NCBI GenBank assembly: GCA_903924185.1
Contig: CAIYAN010000104.1
Coordinates: forward strand, 1-21,378
DNA length: 21,378 bases
Origin: an uncultured Opitutia bacterium
Lineage (GTDB): Bacteria > Verrucomicrobiota > Verrucomicrobiia > Opitutales > UBA953
Direction: 5' to 3'
Positions within the stretch are counted from its first letter, which is position 1. Each line of letters starts with the position of its first letter. A program made the translations under genes and the position numbers. This document shows, piece after piece, positions 7,523-14,217 of the stretch. The notes beneath the pieces were generated by a model. It had not been told where the DNA came from. It ran no database searches and saw only the letters and a list, made by a program, of their open reading frames with translations.

Positions 7523-8032
7523 ATGCTTCGTGTCAGCCTCTTGCTCGGCGTCTTCGCCTTGACCGCCTGTGATCGCCAGCCCTCGTCCGCGGCCGTGGCT
7601 ACGAGCGAGGAAGCCAGCGTGGAAGTTCGCTTCTCCGTGCGTCAAGGCTCGGTCGGCACCCGTCTGCGCTTGGCCGTTACCGACCTTGAGAAGTCTCGCG
7701 GACTCATGGGTACGCCGAAACTGCCCGAGAATGAAGGCATGGCCTTCATGTATGAGTCCGACACCCAGATGCGCTTTTGGATGAAGGACACCCCGCTCGA
7801 TCTCGATATCGCGTTCGTCTCCGCGGCAGGCGTCATCTTGGAAGTCAAAACCATGCGGGCCGGCGACACTGAGACTACCACCTCCAGTTCAGATAAAATC
7901 CGCTTCACCGTCGAAATGGCCTCCGGTTGGTATGCACGCGCTGGCGTGAAGGTTGGCGACAAGGTCGACATCGTCGCCCTCCGTGCCGCCCTCGCGGCCC
8001 GCGGTTTTCAGGCCAAGCGTTACGTTCCGTAA
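7523..8032 (+). CDS. DUF192 family lipoprotein
   Basis: This 169-residue protein begins with a short lipoprotein signal peptide, MLRVSLLLGVFALTAC, with the lipobox LTAC, so C16 should be acylated and the protein anchored to a membrane facing the periplasm. The rest is a DUF192 domain: the conserved RGLMGTPKLPENEGMAF (residues 59-75) followed by MRFWMKDTPLDLDIAFV (83-99) and the later WYARAGVKVGDKV. DUF192 proteins are small beta-barrels of unknown function, often lipoproteins. The start was set at 7523 rather than further upstream because only this start gives a signal peptide. No Shine-Dalgarno precedes it. Its stop lies only 4 nt from the stop of the convergent microprotein gene. Confidence 0.9.
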   Translation: MLRVSLLLGVFALTACDRQPSSAAVATSEEASVEVRFSVRQGSVGTRLRLAVTDLEKSRGLMGTPKLPENEGMAFMYESDTQMRFWMKDTPLDLDIAFVSAAGVILEVKTMRAGDTETTTSSSDKIRFTVEMASGWYARAGVKVGDKVDIVALRAALAARGFQAKRYVP

Positions 8033-8036
8033 GCCC

Positions 8037-8141
8037 TTACAGTGACCACCAGAACCACGTCAGCGTGGTGGCTAAACCTAGCACGCTCAAGATCAGCGCC
8101 AACGCGAGACGCTCGGAATAGGTCGTCAGGAAGAGCTTCAC
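8037..8141 (-). CDS. 34-residue membrane microprotein coupled to the polyprenyl synthase gene
   Basis: This small frame starts with GTG at 8141, overlapping the TGA stop of the polyprenyl synthase as GTGA, the classic geometry for translational coupling. It encodes a 34-residue peptide: a short amphipathic start (MKLFLTTYSERLA), a hydrophobic helix (about residues 13-27) and an aromatic end, TLTWFWWSL, typical of a helix finishing at a membrane interface. It ends with TAA at 8037. It fills almost exactly the gap between the synthase and the convergent lipoprotein gene, leaving 4 nt. There is no recognisable homology. A single-span inner-membrane peptide acting with the prenyl synthase or a downstream quinone enzyme is possible but unproven. 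Against it: short length, GTG start and no clear Shine-Dalgarno. Confidence 0.55.
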   Translation of the reverse strand: MKLFLTTYSERLALALILSVLGLATTLTWFWWSL

Positions 8142-9088
8142 GCGCTCGGTGCCAACTTGGCGGCAGCTTGGCGAAGGAAGCCCGTTAGGCGGAGTAAGTA
8201 GAAGGGCGAAGGCGAGCCCTCAATCACCGTCAGGGCTTGTTCGGCGGAGGCCACTTCGGCGTCGAGGATGCGGAAGCATTCGCGCCAGGTTTCGGCGGAG
8301 ATGGCCTCGCGGGCGGACCGCCCTTGACGGAGTTCGGCGAGGATATCGACCTTCCGGCGATCGCGTTCGAGCAGCATCGGCAACGTCAGTTTACCGCTGG
8401 CGGCGTCGGTCCCGAGCGTCTTGCCCGCCTTGGCGTCGTCTTGCAGGAGGTCGACGAAGTCATCGTACATCTGGTAGGCGATGCCGAGGTGGAGTCCGAA
8501 GTCGGCACAGGCATCGATGTGGACTTGGGGGTAGCCAGCGACCAAGGCACCGACGCGGCAGGCGGCCTCAAAGAGCACCGCCGTCTTCATACGAATCTGG
8601 CGCTGGTAGTCGGCGAGACTGAGGGACTGGTTGTCGCGCGAGAACGTCTGGCAGACTTCGCCCGAGCAGACATCACGCGAGGCGCGGGCGACGATGGAGC
8701 AAAGGGTCGAGGAGGTATGTTCGCTCGCCAGGACGAGGGCGTGGGCGAAGAGCGCATCGCCGAAGAGGACGGCCGCGTGGGCGCCGTGGGTGTGGTTGGG
8801 TGTATCGGCGCCGTGGCGCGTATCGGCACCGTCGAGGACGTCGTCGTGAACGAGCGTAGCCAGGTGGACTAATTCCACAATCGCCGCACCGCGAACGAGG
8901 TCGATGGACGGCCCGATGCCGGCACCGGAACCGAAGGCGAGGAGTGGGCGGAGGCGTTTGCCAGGGTGGGCGAGGACCTCGCGCACCATCGGCCGGACCT
9001 CAGGTTCAAAGCTAGCCTCCTGATCCGCTAGGAAAGACTCGAGGGCCGCGAAGTGCGGTTCTAGTCCGAGATGCAGGGGGGAACTCAC
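8138..9088 (-). CDS. trans-Polyprenyl diphosphate synthase (IspB/IspA-type)
   Basis: This 316-residue all-helical prenyltransferase condenses isopentenyl diphosphate with an allylic diphosphate. Visible signatures are GKRLRP (residues 43-48, substrate binding), the first aspartate-rich motif DDVLD (82-86) followed by GADTRHG, the second, DDFVD (209-213), and KT near 168-169. Residues just before the first motif are small (A77, T78), which in this family allows long products. A C40-C45 quinone side-chain precursor is therefore more likely than farnesyl diphosphate, but chain length is inferred. GTG is the start; AAGGTG six bases upstream is one of the few good Shine-Dalgarno sequences in this window. 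The gene lies 58 nt downstream of the cysteine-motif protein gene in the dapF-to-tatC run, and its stop overlaps the start of a membrane microprotein frame. Confidence 0.9.
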   Translation of the reverse strand: MSSPLHLGLEPHFAALESFLADQEASFEPEVRPMVREVLAHPGKRLRPLLAFGSGAGIGPSIDLVRGAAIVELVHLATLVHDDVLDGADTRHGADTPNHTHGAHAAVLFGDALFAHALVLASEHTSSTLCSIVARASRDVCSGEVCQTFSRDNQSLSLADYQRQIRMKTAVLFEAACRVGALVAGYPQVHIDACADFGLHLGIAYQMYDDFVDLLQDDAKAGKTLGTDAASGKLTLPMLLERDRRKVDILAELRQGRSAREAISAETWRECFRILDAEVASAEQALTVIEGSPSPFYLLRLTGFLRQAAAKLAPSA

Positions 9089-9146
9089 GACCGCACCTTG
9101 CCAATCCCGTCGGCGGGGCGCAAGCGCAGGTTGTCCCTAAGCGGGT

Positions 9147-10202
9147 TTACGGGGCGAACTTCGTCTCCGTTGTCGTCGACAGCTTACCGGTGCCTTCGCA
9201 ATTCGTGCAAGGAATACGCTTATCCTCTAACTTGCCCTTTTGGGGCTCGCGCGTGTAGCCGAGGCTGTTGCAGGTCTTGCAGCCGACCCGTTCAGTCGTG
9301 GTCACACTAAACTCGCCACCTTGGGCGACCTGCTCGATGAACTTTGTCAGGCTGGCATTGGACTCCTCAATCGGCTTGCACTCCACGAACGCCTCGCGGC
9401 GAATCGTCAGCGTCTTGCCGACGATGGGGCTGAATTTAGCGGTAAAATCGAGGGCGACGGTACCGGCGTGCGTGCCGGTCATTCGGCCCGTGGCGCCGAC
9501 CTTGACTTCCTCGTCGAGGACCAGGATGGCCCACGCATCCGTGCTGCCGGCGAGCGCTTCGCCGACCGAGGGCCAGGAGGCCTTGGTCACGTAGCGCTGT
9601 TCGCCTAGATCTTGCAAAATCGTGTACGAAACCGCCGTCACTGGGCCGGGTGCCTTGACGAAAGTTTTTCCGTCGGTCACGTACTGCGAGGTCAGCACGG
9701 TGAAGAGGCGCTGCAGTTCGCGCGTCGTCTCAAAGGCTAACGGCTTGTTGAGGTTAGCAATTCTGAACGTGCGCTTTTCAACGGCGGCCAGCGTCTTGGC
9801 TGGGCGGAAGGGGGAGATGGTCGGTGCTTCTTCCTCTTTGGCCTTTTCGGGGTCGTCTTTCTTCATCTCGGGCTCGCCTTTCTTGGCTTCCGTTTCAGCC
9901 ATCGGCTTCTTGGGTGCCTCGGCTTCGTCGGCCATTTTGGGCTTGGTGGCAGGCTTGTCACCTTCGGCCATTTCCGTCTTTGGCTTCATGCCTTCCTTGG
10001 GCGCCTCCATTTCTTTTTCCATGGCTGGCTTCTCCGTGGCGGGGGCCATCTTGTCGGCCGGAGTTTTCTCGACCTCGACCACCTTGGTAATGATAACTTT
10101 CTCCGTCGTGCCGGCTTTCTTCCCAAACAACGTATTGTCTGGGTTCGCTGCGTGAGCGAAGGGCAGGGCGGCCAACAGCAGCAGGGAAATTGGGAGGCGC
10201 AT
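9147..10202 (-). CDS. Periplasmic protein with KEMP-rich linker and DnaJ-like cysteine motifs
   Basis: The function is not recognised. The 351-residue product has a signal peptide (MRLPISLLLLAALPFAHA, cleavage near residue 18). It then has a long low-complexity segment (about 45-127) made almost only of Lys, Glu, Met, Pro and Ala, with loose repeats such as EKPAMEKEMEAPKE and PKKPMAETEAKKGEPE. A folded domain of about 170 residues (135-305) follows. At the C-terminus four cysteines are arranged as C308xxC311 and C332xxC335. The second pair reads CTNCEGTGK, a perfect CxxCxGxG as in the DnaJ zinc finger; the first, CKTCNSLG, is a degenerate copy. A zinc site in an exported protein is plausible, as is a redox or structural disulfide role. 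The gene sits 13 nt after tatC; the spacer is C-rich. Confidence 0.75.
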   Translation of the reverse strand: MRLPISLLLLAALPFAHAANPDNTLFGKKAGTTEKVIITKVVEVEKTPADKMAPATEKPAMEKEMEAPKEGMKPKTEMAEGDKPATKPKMADEAEAPKKPMAETEAKKGEPEMKKDDPEKAKEEEAPTISPFRPAKTLAAVEKRTFRIANLNKPLAFETTRELQRLFTVLTSQYVTDGKTFVKAPGPVTAVSYTILQDLGEQRYVTKASWPSVGEALAGSTDAWAILVLDEEVKVGATGRMTGTHAGTVALDFTAKFSPIVGKTLTIRREAFVECKPIEESNASLTKFIEQVAQGGEFSVTTTERVGCKTCNSLGYTREPQKGKLEDKRIPCTNCEGTGKLSTTTETKFAP

Positions 10203-10215
10203 GGAGGTGGGGAGA

Positions 10216-11226
10216 TTAGTCGAGCGAGCTCAGGTCGCCCTCGGCGGGTGGCGGGGCGGACTTGGCCTTGGCCGTGATAGCTTTAGGCTCGGAGGTGACG
10301 GTTCTGCTAGCGGATGAGCCGTAATTAGTTGAGTCATTCGGGCCATCTGGATCTGGCTCATCATCGTCATCATCACTGATATCGTCGTCCTCAGGGTTCG
10401 GCTTATCGCCGCGAGCAATCCGCTTGCGACGGACGATGGCCCCGCCGACGCCGACCGCGATGAGGTAGAAGCAGAAGAGGATTCCCGTGAGGACAAAGAG
10501 AGACAGCGGGTCACCAATCGGCGTGATCAGGCCGACCAGGATGAGGATCCCGAAGAGCATGCCACGCCAAGATTTGAGTAACGTGCTGGGACGGACCAGT
10601 TCGAGCCACATCAGAATAATCAGTGCCAGCGGGAATTGGAACGTCAGGCCCGTCAGCAGGCTCATCATCGTCACGAACGAATAATAATCGGAGGCCTGCC
10701 AGGTCACCTCGATGCCCATCCCGTGGGCGAAATGGTGCCAGATCTGAACGGACATTGGGGTCAGCCAGAGGAAGGCGAGCGAGGCCCCGCAGAAGAAGAG
10801 GATAAGCGCCGCGATACAGAACGGGATGAGCCCCCGCTTTTCCTTGTTGTTAAGGGCAGGGCCGACGAAGCGAACCACTTCATATAGGAAGATGGGGGAG
10901 GCCAAGGCGATGCCGGCGGCGAAGGCCGCGTACATGAGCACCGACCAGACACCCATGAAGGTGAACTCCTTGAGCTCGCCGAGGGCCGCGAGCGATGGTT
11001 CGGCCTTTCCGATGAGGAAACTAATCGGTGAGGTTTCTGGATGTTTTGCCCATTCGAGCGGCAGGTTGAGAAAAGAGGGAATCTTTTCGTAGAAAATCAG
11101 GGATACAACCAAGCCCACCATGAAGACTGCTAGTACGCGAATCAACGAGACGCGGAGGTCGTCGATATGCTCCATGAACGACATCTCGCTCCGGGGACGA
11201 TTGCGTCGAATGAGGGTGGAAAGCAT
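10216..11226 (-). CDS. tatC: Sec-independent (twin-arginine) protein translocase TatC with acidic tail
   Basis: TatC is the inner-membrane receptor that binds twin-arginine signal peptides. This 336-residue version shows the cytoplasmic N-terminal motif MEHIDDLRVSLIR (residues 18-30), six membrane spans, the first cytoplasmic loop FVGPALNNKEKR (120-131) with the conserved glutamate E129, and LITPIGDPLS (233-242) near span 5. Where Escherichia coli has the signal-peptide-binding glutamate in HLIELR, this protein has aspartate (D23). The family is usually about 250 residues. The extra length is a longer periplasmic loop after the first span and a C-terminal tail (270-336) with an acidic run (DDDISDDDDDEPDPD) and a Ser/Ala/Lys-rich end. 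The gene lies 9 nt after the helicase gene, with a spacer of only C and T. TatA/TatB are not in the window. Confidence 0.95.
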   Translation of the reverse strand: MLSTLIRRNRPRSEMSFMEHIDDLRVSLIRVLAVFMVGLVVSLIFYEKIPSFLNLPLEWAKHPETSPISFLIGKAEPSLAALGELKEFTFMGVWSVLMYAAFAAGIALASPIFLYEVVRFVGPALNNKEKRGLIPFCIAALILFFCGASLAFLWLTPMSVQIWHHFAHGMGIEVTWQASDYYSFVTMMSLLTGLTFQFPLALIILMWLELVRPSTLLKSWRGMLFGILILVGLITPIGDPLSLFVLTGILFCFYLIAVGVGGAIVRRKRIARGDKPNPEDDDISDDDDDEPDPDGPNDSTNYGSSASRTVTSEPKAITAKAKSAPPPAEGDLSSLD

Positions 11227-11235
11227 GGGGAGGGG

Positions 11236-14142
11236 TTAGACCGTCAGGAGGGCTTTGATGTCGTCGAGGCTAAGGGCAGACGAGACGGAGTCTGATTCAC
11301 TGAGGAGCTTACGCAACATCTCAGACTTGGACTTTTGGAGGTCCATGACCCGTTCTTCGATCGTTCCGGCGGCGATAAGCTTGATACTGGTGACGGTCCG
11401 AGTCTGGCCGATACGGTGGGCCCGGTCGGTAGCCTGGGCTTCGGCGGCGGGGTTCCACCAAGGGTCGTAGTGGACGACCGTGTCGGCCCCGGTGAGGTTG
11501 AGGCCCGTGCCGCCCGCCTTGAGGGACATGAGCATGACCGGGATGGTCGGAGTCGAGTTGAACGTATCGCAGACCCCTTGGCGGTCGTTAGTCGAGCCGT
11601 CGAGGTAGCAATAGGGGATGCCGCGGGCTTCGAGCGCCTTGCGGATGATCGTGAGCGCGGAGACGAAGGTCGAGAACACCAGCATGCGGTGGTTCGCATC
11701 GATGGATTCTTCGAGGAGCTCGAGGAAGGCCTGGAGCTTGGCCGAATCGGCCTCGTCCATCTTCGGGTCGAGGATGCGCGGGTCGGCGCAAATCTGGCGG
11801 AGCCGGAGGAGCTGGTTAAAGGCGGCCATCCGAATGGCGTTGTCCTTGGCCCCACTCATTTCCATGTCGAAGATTTCCTGCCGGGTCGTTTCCTGCATCT
11901 CGTCGTAGAACTTCTTCTGGTTCTCTTCAAAGTCGCAGTAGATAATCTGTTCGATCTTGGGCGGCAGCTCGGGGGCGACCGCAAGCTTGGCGCGGCGGAG
12001 GATGTAAGGCGCCGCCATCTGGAGGAGACGGTCGTCGTGCCACTTGCGGTCTTCGGACGCCAGACGTTCCTCCGGCTTGGGCAGGTAGCCCGGCATGAGG
12101 TAGCCGAAGAGGGAGCGGAGGTCTTCGAGGGAATTCTCGACTGGCGTGCCGGTGAGGATGTAGCGGCCCTTGGCGATAATCTGCTTCACAGCCTTAGTGG
12201 CCTGGGCGCGCGGGTTCTTGATATTCTGGCCTTCATCGCACGTGGCCGTGCTCCAATTGACCAGCGCGAAGGAACCCACGTCGCGGGCCAAGGTGCCGTA
12301 GGAGGTGATGATGAGGTCGAAGCGCTTGAGGTATTCGGGCGAGGATTCGCGAGACTGGCCGTGGTGGGCGAGAACCTTGAGGGCGGGGGTGAAGCGGCGG
12401 GCTTCGCGGCGCCAGTTCTCGACGAGCGAGGCGGGGCAGACCACGAGGCAGGGGCCCTCTTCAGGGCGTTCCCGGCGGACGACTTCCATGAAGGCTAAGG
12501 CTTGGACCGTCTTGCCGAGGCCCATTTCATCGGCCAGCAGGCCACCGAGGTGATTGTTGTGCAGGTGCCAGAGCCACGCCACGCCGACCTGTTGGTAGAG
12601 GCGGAGCATCTGGGTTAGCTCGGGACGAATCGGCGCGGGCTGGAGTTTCGACAGGTTGCGAATCGCGTCGGAGCGCTTGGCCCAAGCCTCGGGCGGAGCG
12701 AAGGCAGCCTGGAGTTCCTCGGCGATCGCATCGGCGCTGGCCAGGTCGGCGAAACCAATCTTCAGGTTGAGGTCGAGGTCGACGTCGCGCTTGGCTTCGC
12801 CCGTGATGCGGCGCTGGGCGTTGCGGATGGACTCCATCAACTCGGGCGTGATGAGGCGCGGTCCGCGGTCCGTGTAGAAGAACATGCGGCCACTCTTGAG
12901 CGCTTCTTGGACGACTTTGGAGCTCTTGCCTTCGGGGTCGATGCCGATGGCAAAGCGGAAACCGCCGGTCTCTTCGGCGGCGTCGCATTTCGCTTTGGCG
13001 AAGTCGACGTTGCGCAGGGAGTGCTTCAGGTTGTGCGTGAAGTATGAATCGTTATCGATGCAGAGGACCTTGTGGTGGCGGGCTAGGAAGTTGAGGACTT
13101 GAATCGTGCCGTTGAGGTACCACTCGCGCGTGGCCGTTTCGAGGACGAACCCGTTGCGCTGCAGGACTTCGCGGAGCTCGGATACTGGACCGCTCGATTT
13201 CTGCGGCAGGCGGATCCGCAGCCACTTCATGGAGCCGTCGACCCAAGGGGCGTCTTCTTCGCCGCGGTCTTGGGAGCGGATTTCTTCCTTCTCGTCGTCC
13301 AGGGCCTCACCGTTGTGCGTCGTCTGCGGGGTGACTTCCGGTTCCTGCAGGTGCGTATGGACGCCCGCTAGGCTATCTCCGGACCAGGCCAAGGGAACCT
13401 CGGGCGCATTGGCCATCCGGAAGATGGCTAAGCCTTTGCCGACGCCGAGGAGCTGGCGCAGGTGCCGGCGGGAGAGTGGTAATAGGCCCTGTAGCTTGCC
13501 GTTACAGAGGTTCTCGAGGATGGCCAAAAAGAAGACCGTGTCGGGCTCGATGGTCCAAGCCTTGGTGCGGTCGATATTTTCCGGGGCGGTTTGGATACCG
13601 TCGATGCGGAGCTCCAGGCGGCAGATGATTTCGTCGCGCTGGGCCGCCGTGGCGATGTTCGGGGGGATGATGAACCGGACCTCGATCGGCGTGCCGCGTT
13701 TCGGGGAGAGGTTGAGGGATTTGAGCTTCGGCCCCTGAGGGGCGGCGGTCGGCTCGGTTTTGGCGGACTTAGAGTTTTCTTTTACGTCGGTCTTACTGGC
13801 GGTCGCTGGTTTGGGTGGGGCGTCTTCCGTTAATTTGATCGTCCCTTCCTTGGCGGCTAGGGCCAGGTAGGCCGCGGCCGAGTGAACGCACAACTTTCTT
13901 TGCCGAATGGAAACCTCGCAGGCGCACTCATTGCGCTGGAAAGTAATGGAGCGCAGGTTCCAGCGGGCTTCCCGGGATTCGGTGCCGTCATCAACCAAGG
14001 CTTCCACATTGGGGAAGGCCCAGATCGCTTTCTTGACCTTACCTTTAAGGACGAGCTGCTTGGCGAGTAACACGGTCGCCCCGCCGGCTAGATCAATGAG
14101 ATCGTCCTCGGTGAGTGCGGGCATCGGCTGACTCGGCGCCAT
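11236..14142 (-). CDS. SNF2-family helicase with N-terminal SWIM zinc finger
   Basis: This SNF2-type DNA-translocating ATPase has 968 residues from the ATG at 14142. Near the N-terminus a SWIM zinc finger reads CAC...CVH (C73, C75, C85, H87), a nucleic-acid or protein contact module. A long middle region (about 150-500) is probably the bacterial SNF2-associated domain. The motor follows: motif I DEMGLGKT (K544), motif II DEGQ (636-639), motif III LTGTP (663-667), then the helicase C domain with SLKAGGTGLNLTGAD (872-887) and QATDRAHRIGQ (903-913). The family remodels protein-DNA complexes; for RapA this means RNA polymerase recycling. The start is uncertain: a GTG at 14184 and an ATG at 14124 are in frame. 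The GTG lies inside an inverted repeat (14164-14187), which favours the later starts. The gene follows the DapF-like gene by 75 nt (33 from the GTG). Confidence 0.92.
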   Translation of the reverse strand: MAPSQPMPALTEDDLIDLAGGATVLLAKQLVLKGKVKKAIWAFPNVEALVDDGTESREARWNLRSITFQRNECACEVSIRQRKLCVHSAAAYLALAAKEGTIKLTEDAPPKPATASKTDVKENSKSAKTEPTAAPQGPKLKSLNLSPKRGTPIEVRFIIPPNIATAAQRDEIICRLELRIDGIQTAPENIDRTKAWTIEPDTVFFLAILENLCNGKLQGLLPLSRRHLRQLLGVGKGLAIFRMANAPEVPLAWSGDSLAGVHTHLQEPEVTPQTTHNGEALDDEKEEIRSQDRGEEDAPWVDGSMKWLRIRLPQKSSGPVSELREVLQRNGFVLETATREWYLNGTIQVLNFLARHHKVLCIDNDSYFTHNLKHSLRNVDFAKAKCDAAEETGGFRFAIGIDPEGKSSKVVQEALKSGRMFFYTDRGPRLITPELMESIRNAQRRITGEAKRDVDLDLNLKIGFADLASADAIAEELQAAFAPPEAWAKRSDAIRNLSKLQPAPIRPELTQMLRLYQQVGVAWLWHLHNNHLGGLLADEMGLGKTVQALAFMEVVRRERPEEGPCLVVCPASLVENWRREARRFTPALKVLAHHGQSRESSPEYLKRFDLIITSYGTLARDVGSFALVNWSTATCDEGQNIKNPRAQATKAVKQIIAKGRYILTGTPVENSLEDLRSLFGYLMPGYLPKPEERLASEDRKWHDDRLLQMAAPYILRRAKLAVAPELPPKIEQIIYCDFEENQKKFYDEMQETTRQEIFDMEMSGAKDNAIRMAAFNQLLRLRQICADPRILDPKMDEADSAKLQAFLELLEESIDANHRMLVFSTFVSALTIIRKALEARGIPYCYLDGSTNDRQGVCDTFNSTPTIPVMLMSLKAGGTGLNLTGADTVVHYDPWWNPAAEAQATDRAHRIGQTRTVTSIKLIAAGTIEERVMDLQKSKSEMLRKLLSESDSVSSALSLDDIKALLTV

Positions 14143-14163
14143 AGGTGGTTCGTGCGGGAAGGC

Positions 14164-14187
14164 GGTGTGGCCAAGAGTGGGCACACC
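14164..14187. repeat. Near-perfect palindrome before the SNF2 helicase
   Basis: GGTGTG (14164-14169) and CACACC (14182-14187) are reverse complements. After one G/G mismatch the inner CCA (14171-14173) and TGG (14178-14180) also pair, leaving AGAG as the loop, so 9 of 10 positions are symmetric. It lies in the gap between the DapF-like gene and the preferred helicase start and covers the alternative GTG start. It could be an operator or an RNA hairpin; no T-run follows on the minus strand. Confidence 0.5.
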
Positions 14188-14217
14188 GAAAATGAATGCT
14201 GGTAATGACTAACCGCC

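Noticed and set aside
7463..7645. N-terminal extension of the methyltransferase by 61 codons
   Set aside because: It would overlap the divergent lipoprotein gene and its low-complexity sequence lacks family similarity; the ATG at 7462 starts the conserved part.
8054..8069. Small inverted repeat ACCACG-TCAG-CGTGGT near convergent stops, possible terminator
   Set aside because: Only 6 bp, no T-run on either strand, and it lies inside the microprotein frame.
9856..10068. Repeat-like Lys/Glu/Pro/Met stretch as a possible tandem DNA repeat
   Set aside because: The repetition is loose and at amino-acid composition level only; there is no regular DNA period.
11335..12498. 387-codon open frame on the plus strand, opposite the SNF2 helicase
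   Set aside because: It mirrors the helicase's codon pattern in a GC-rich gene, encodes no recognisable domain, and lies wholly antisense to conserved ATPase motifs.
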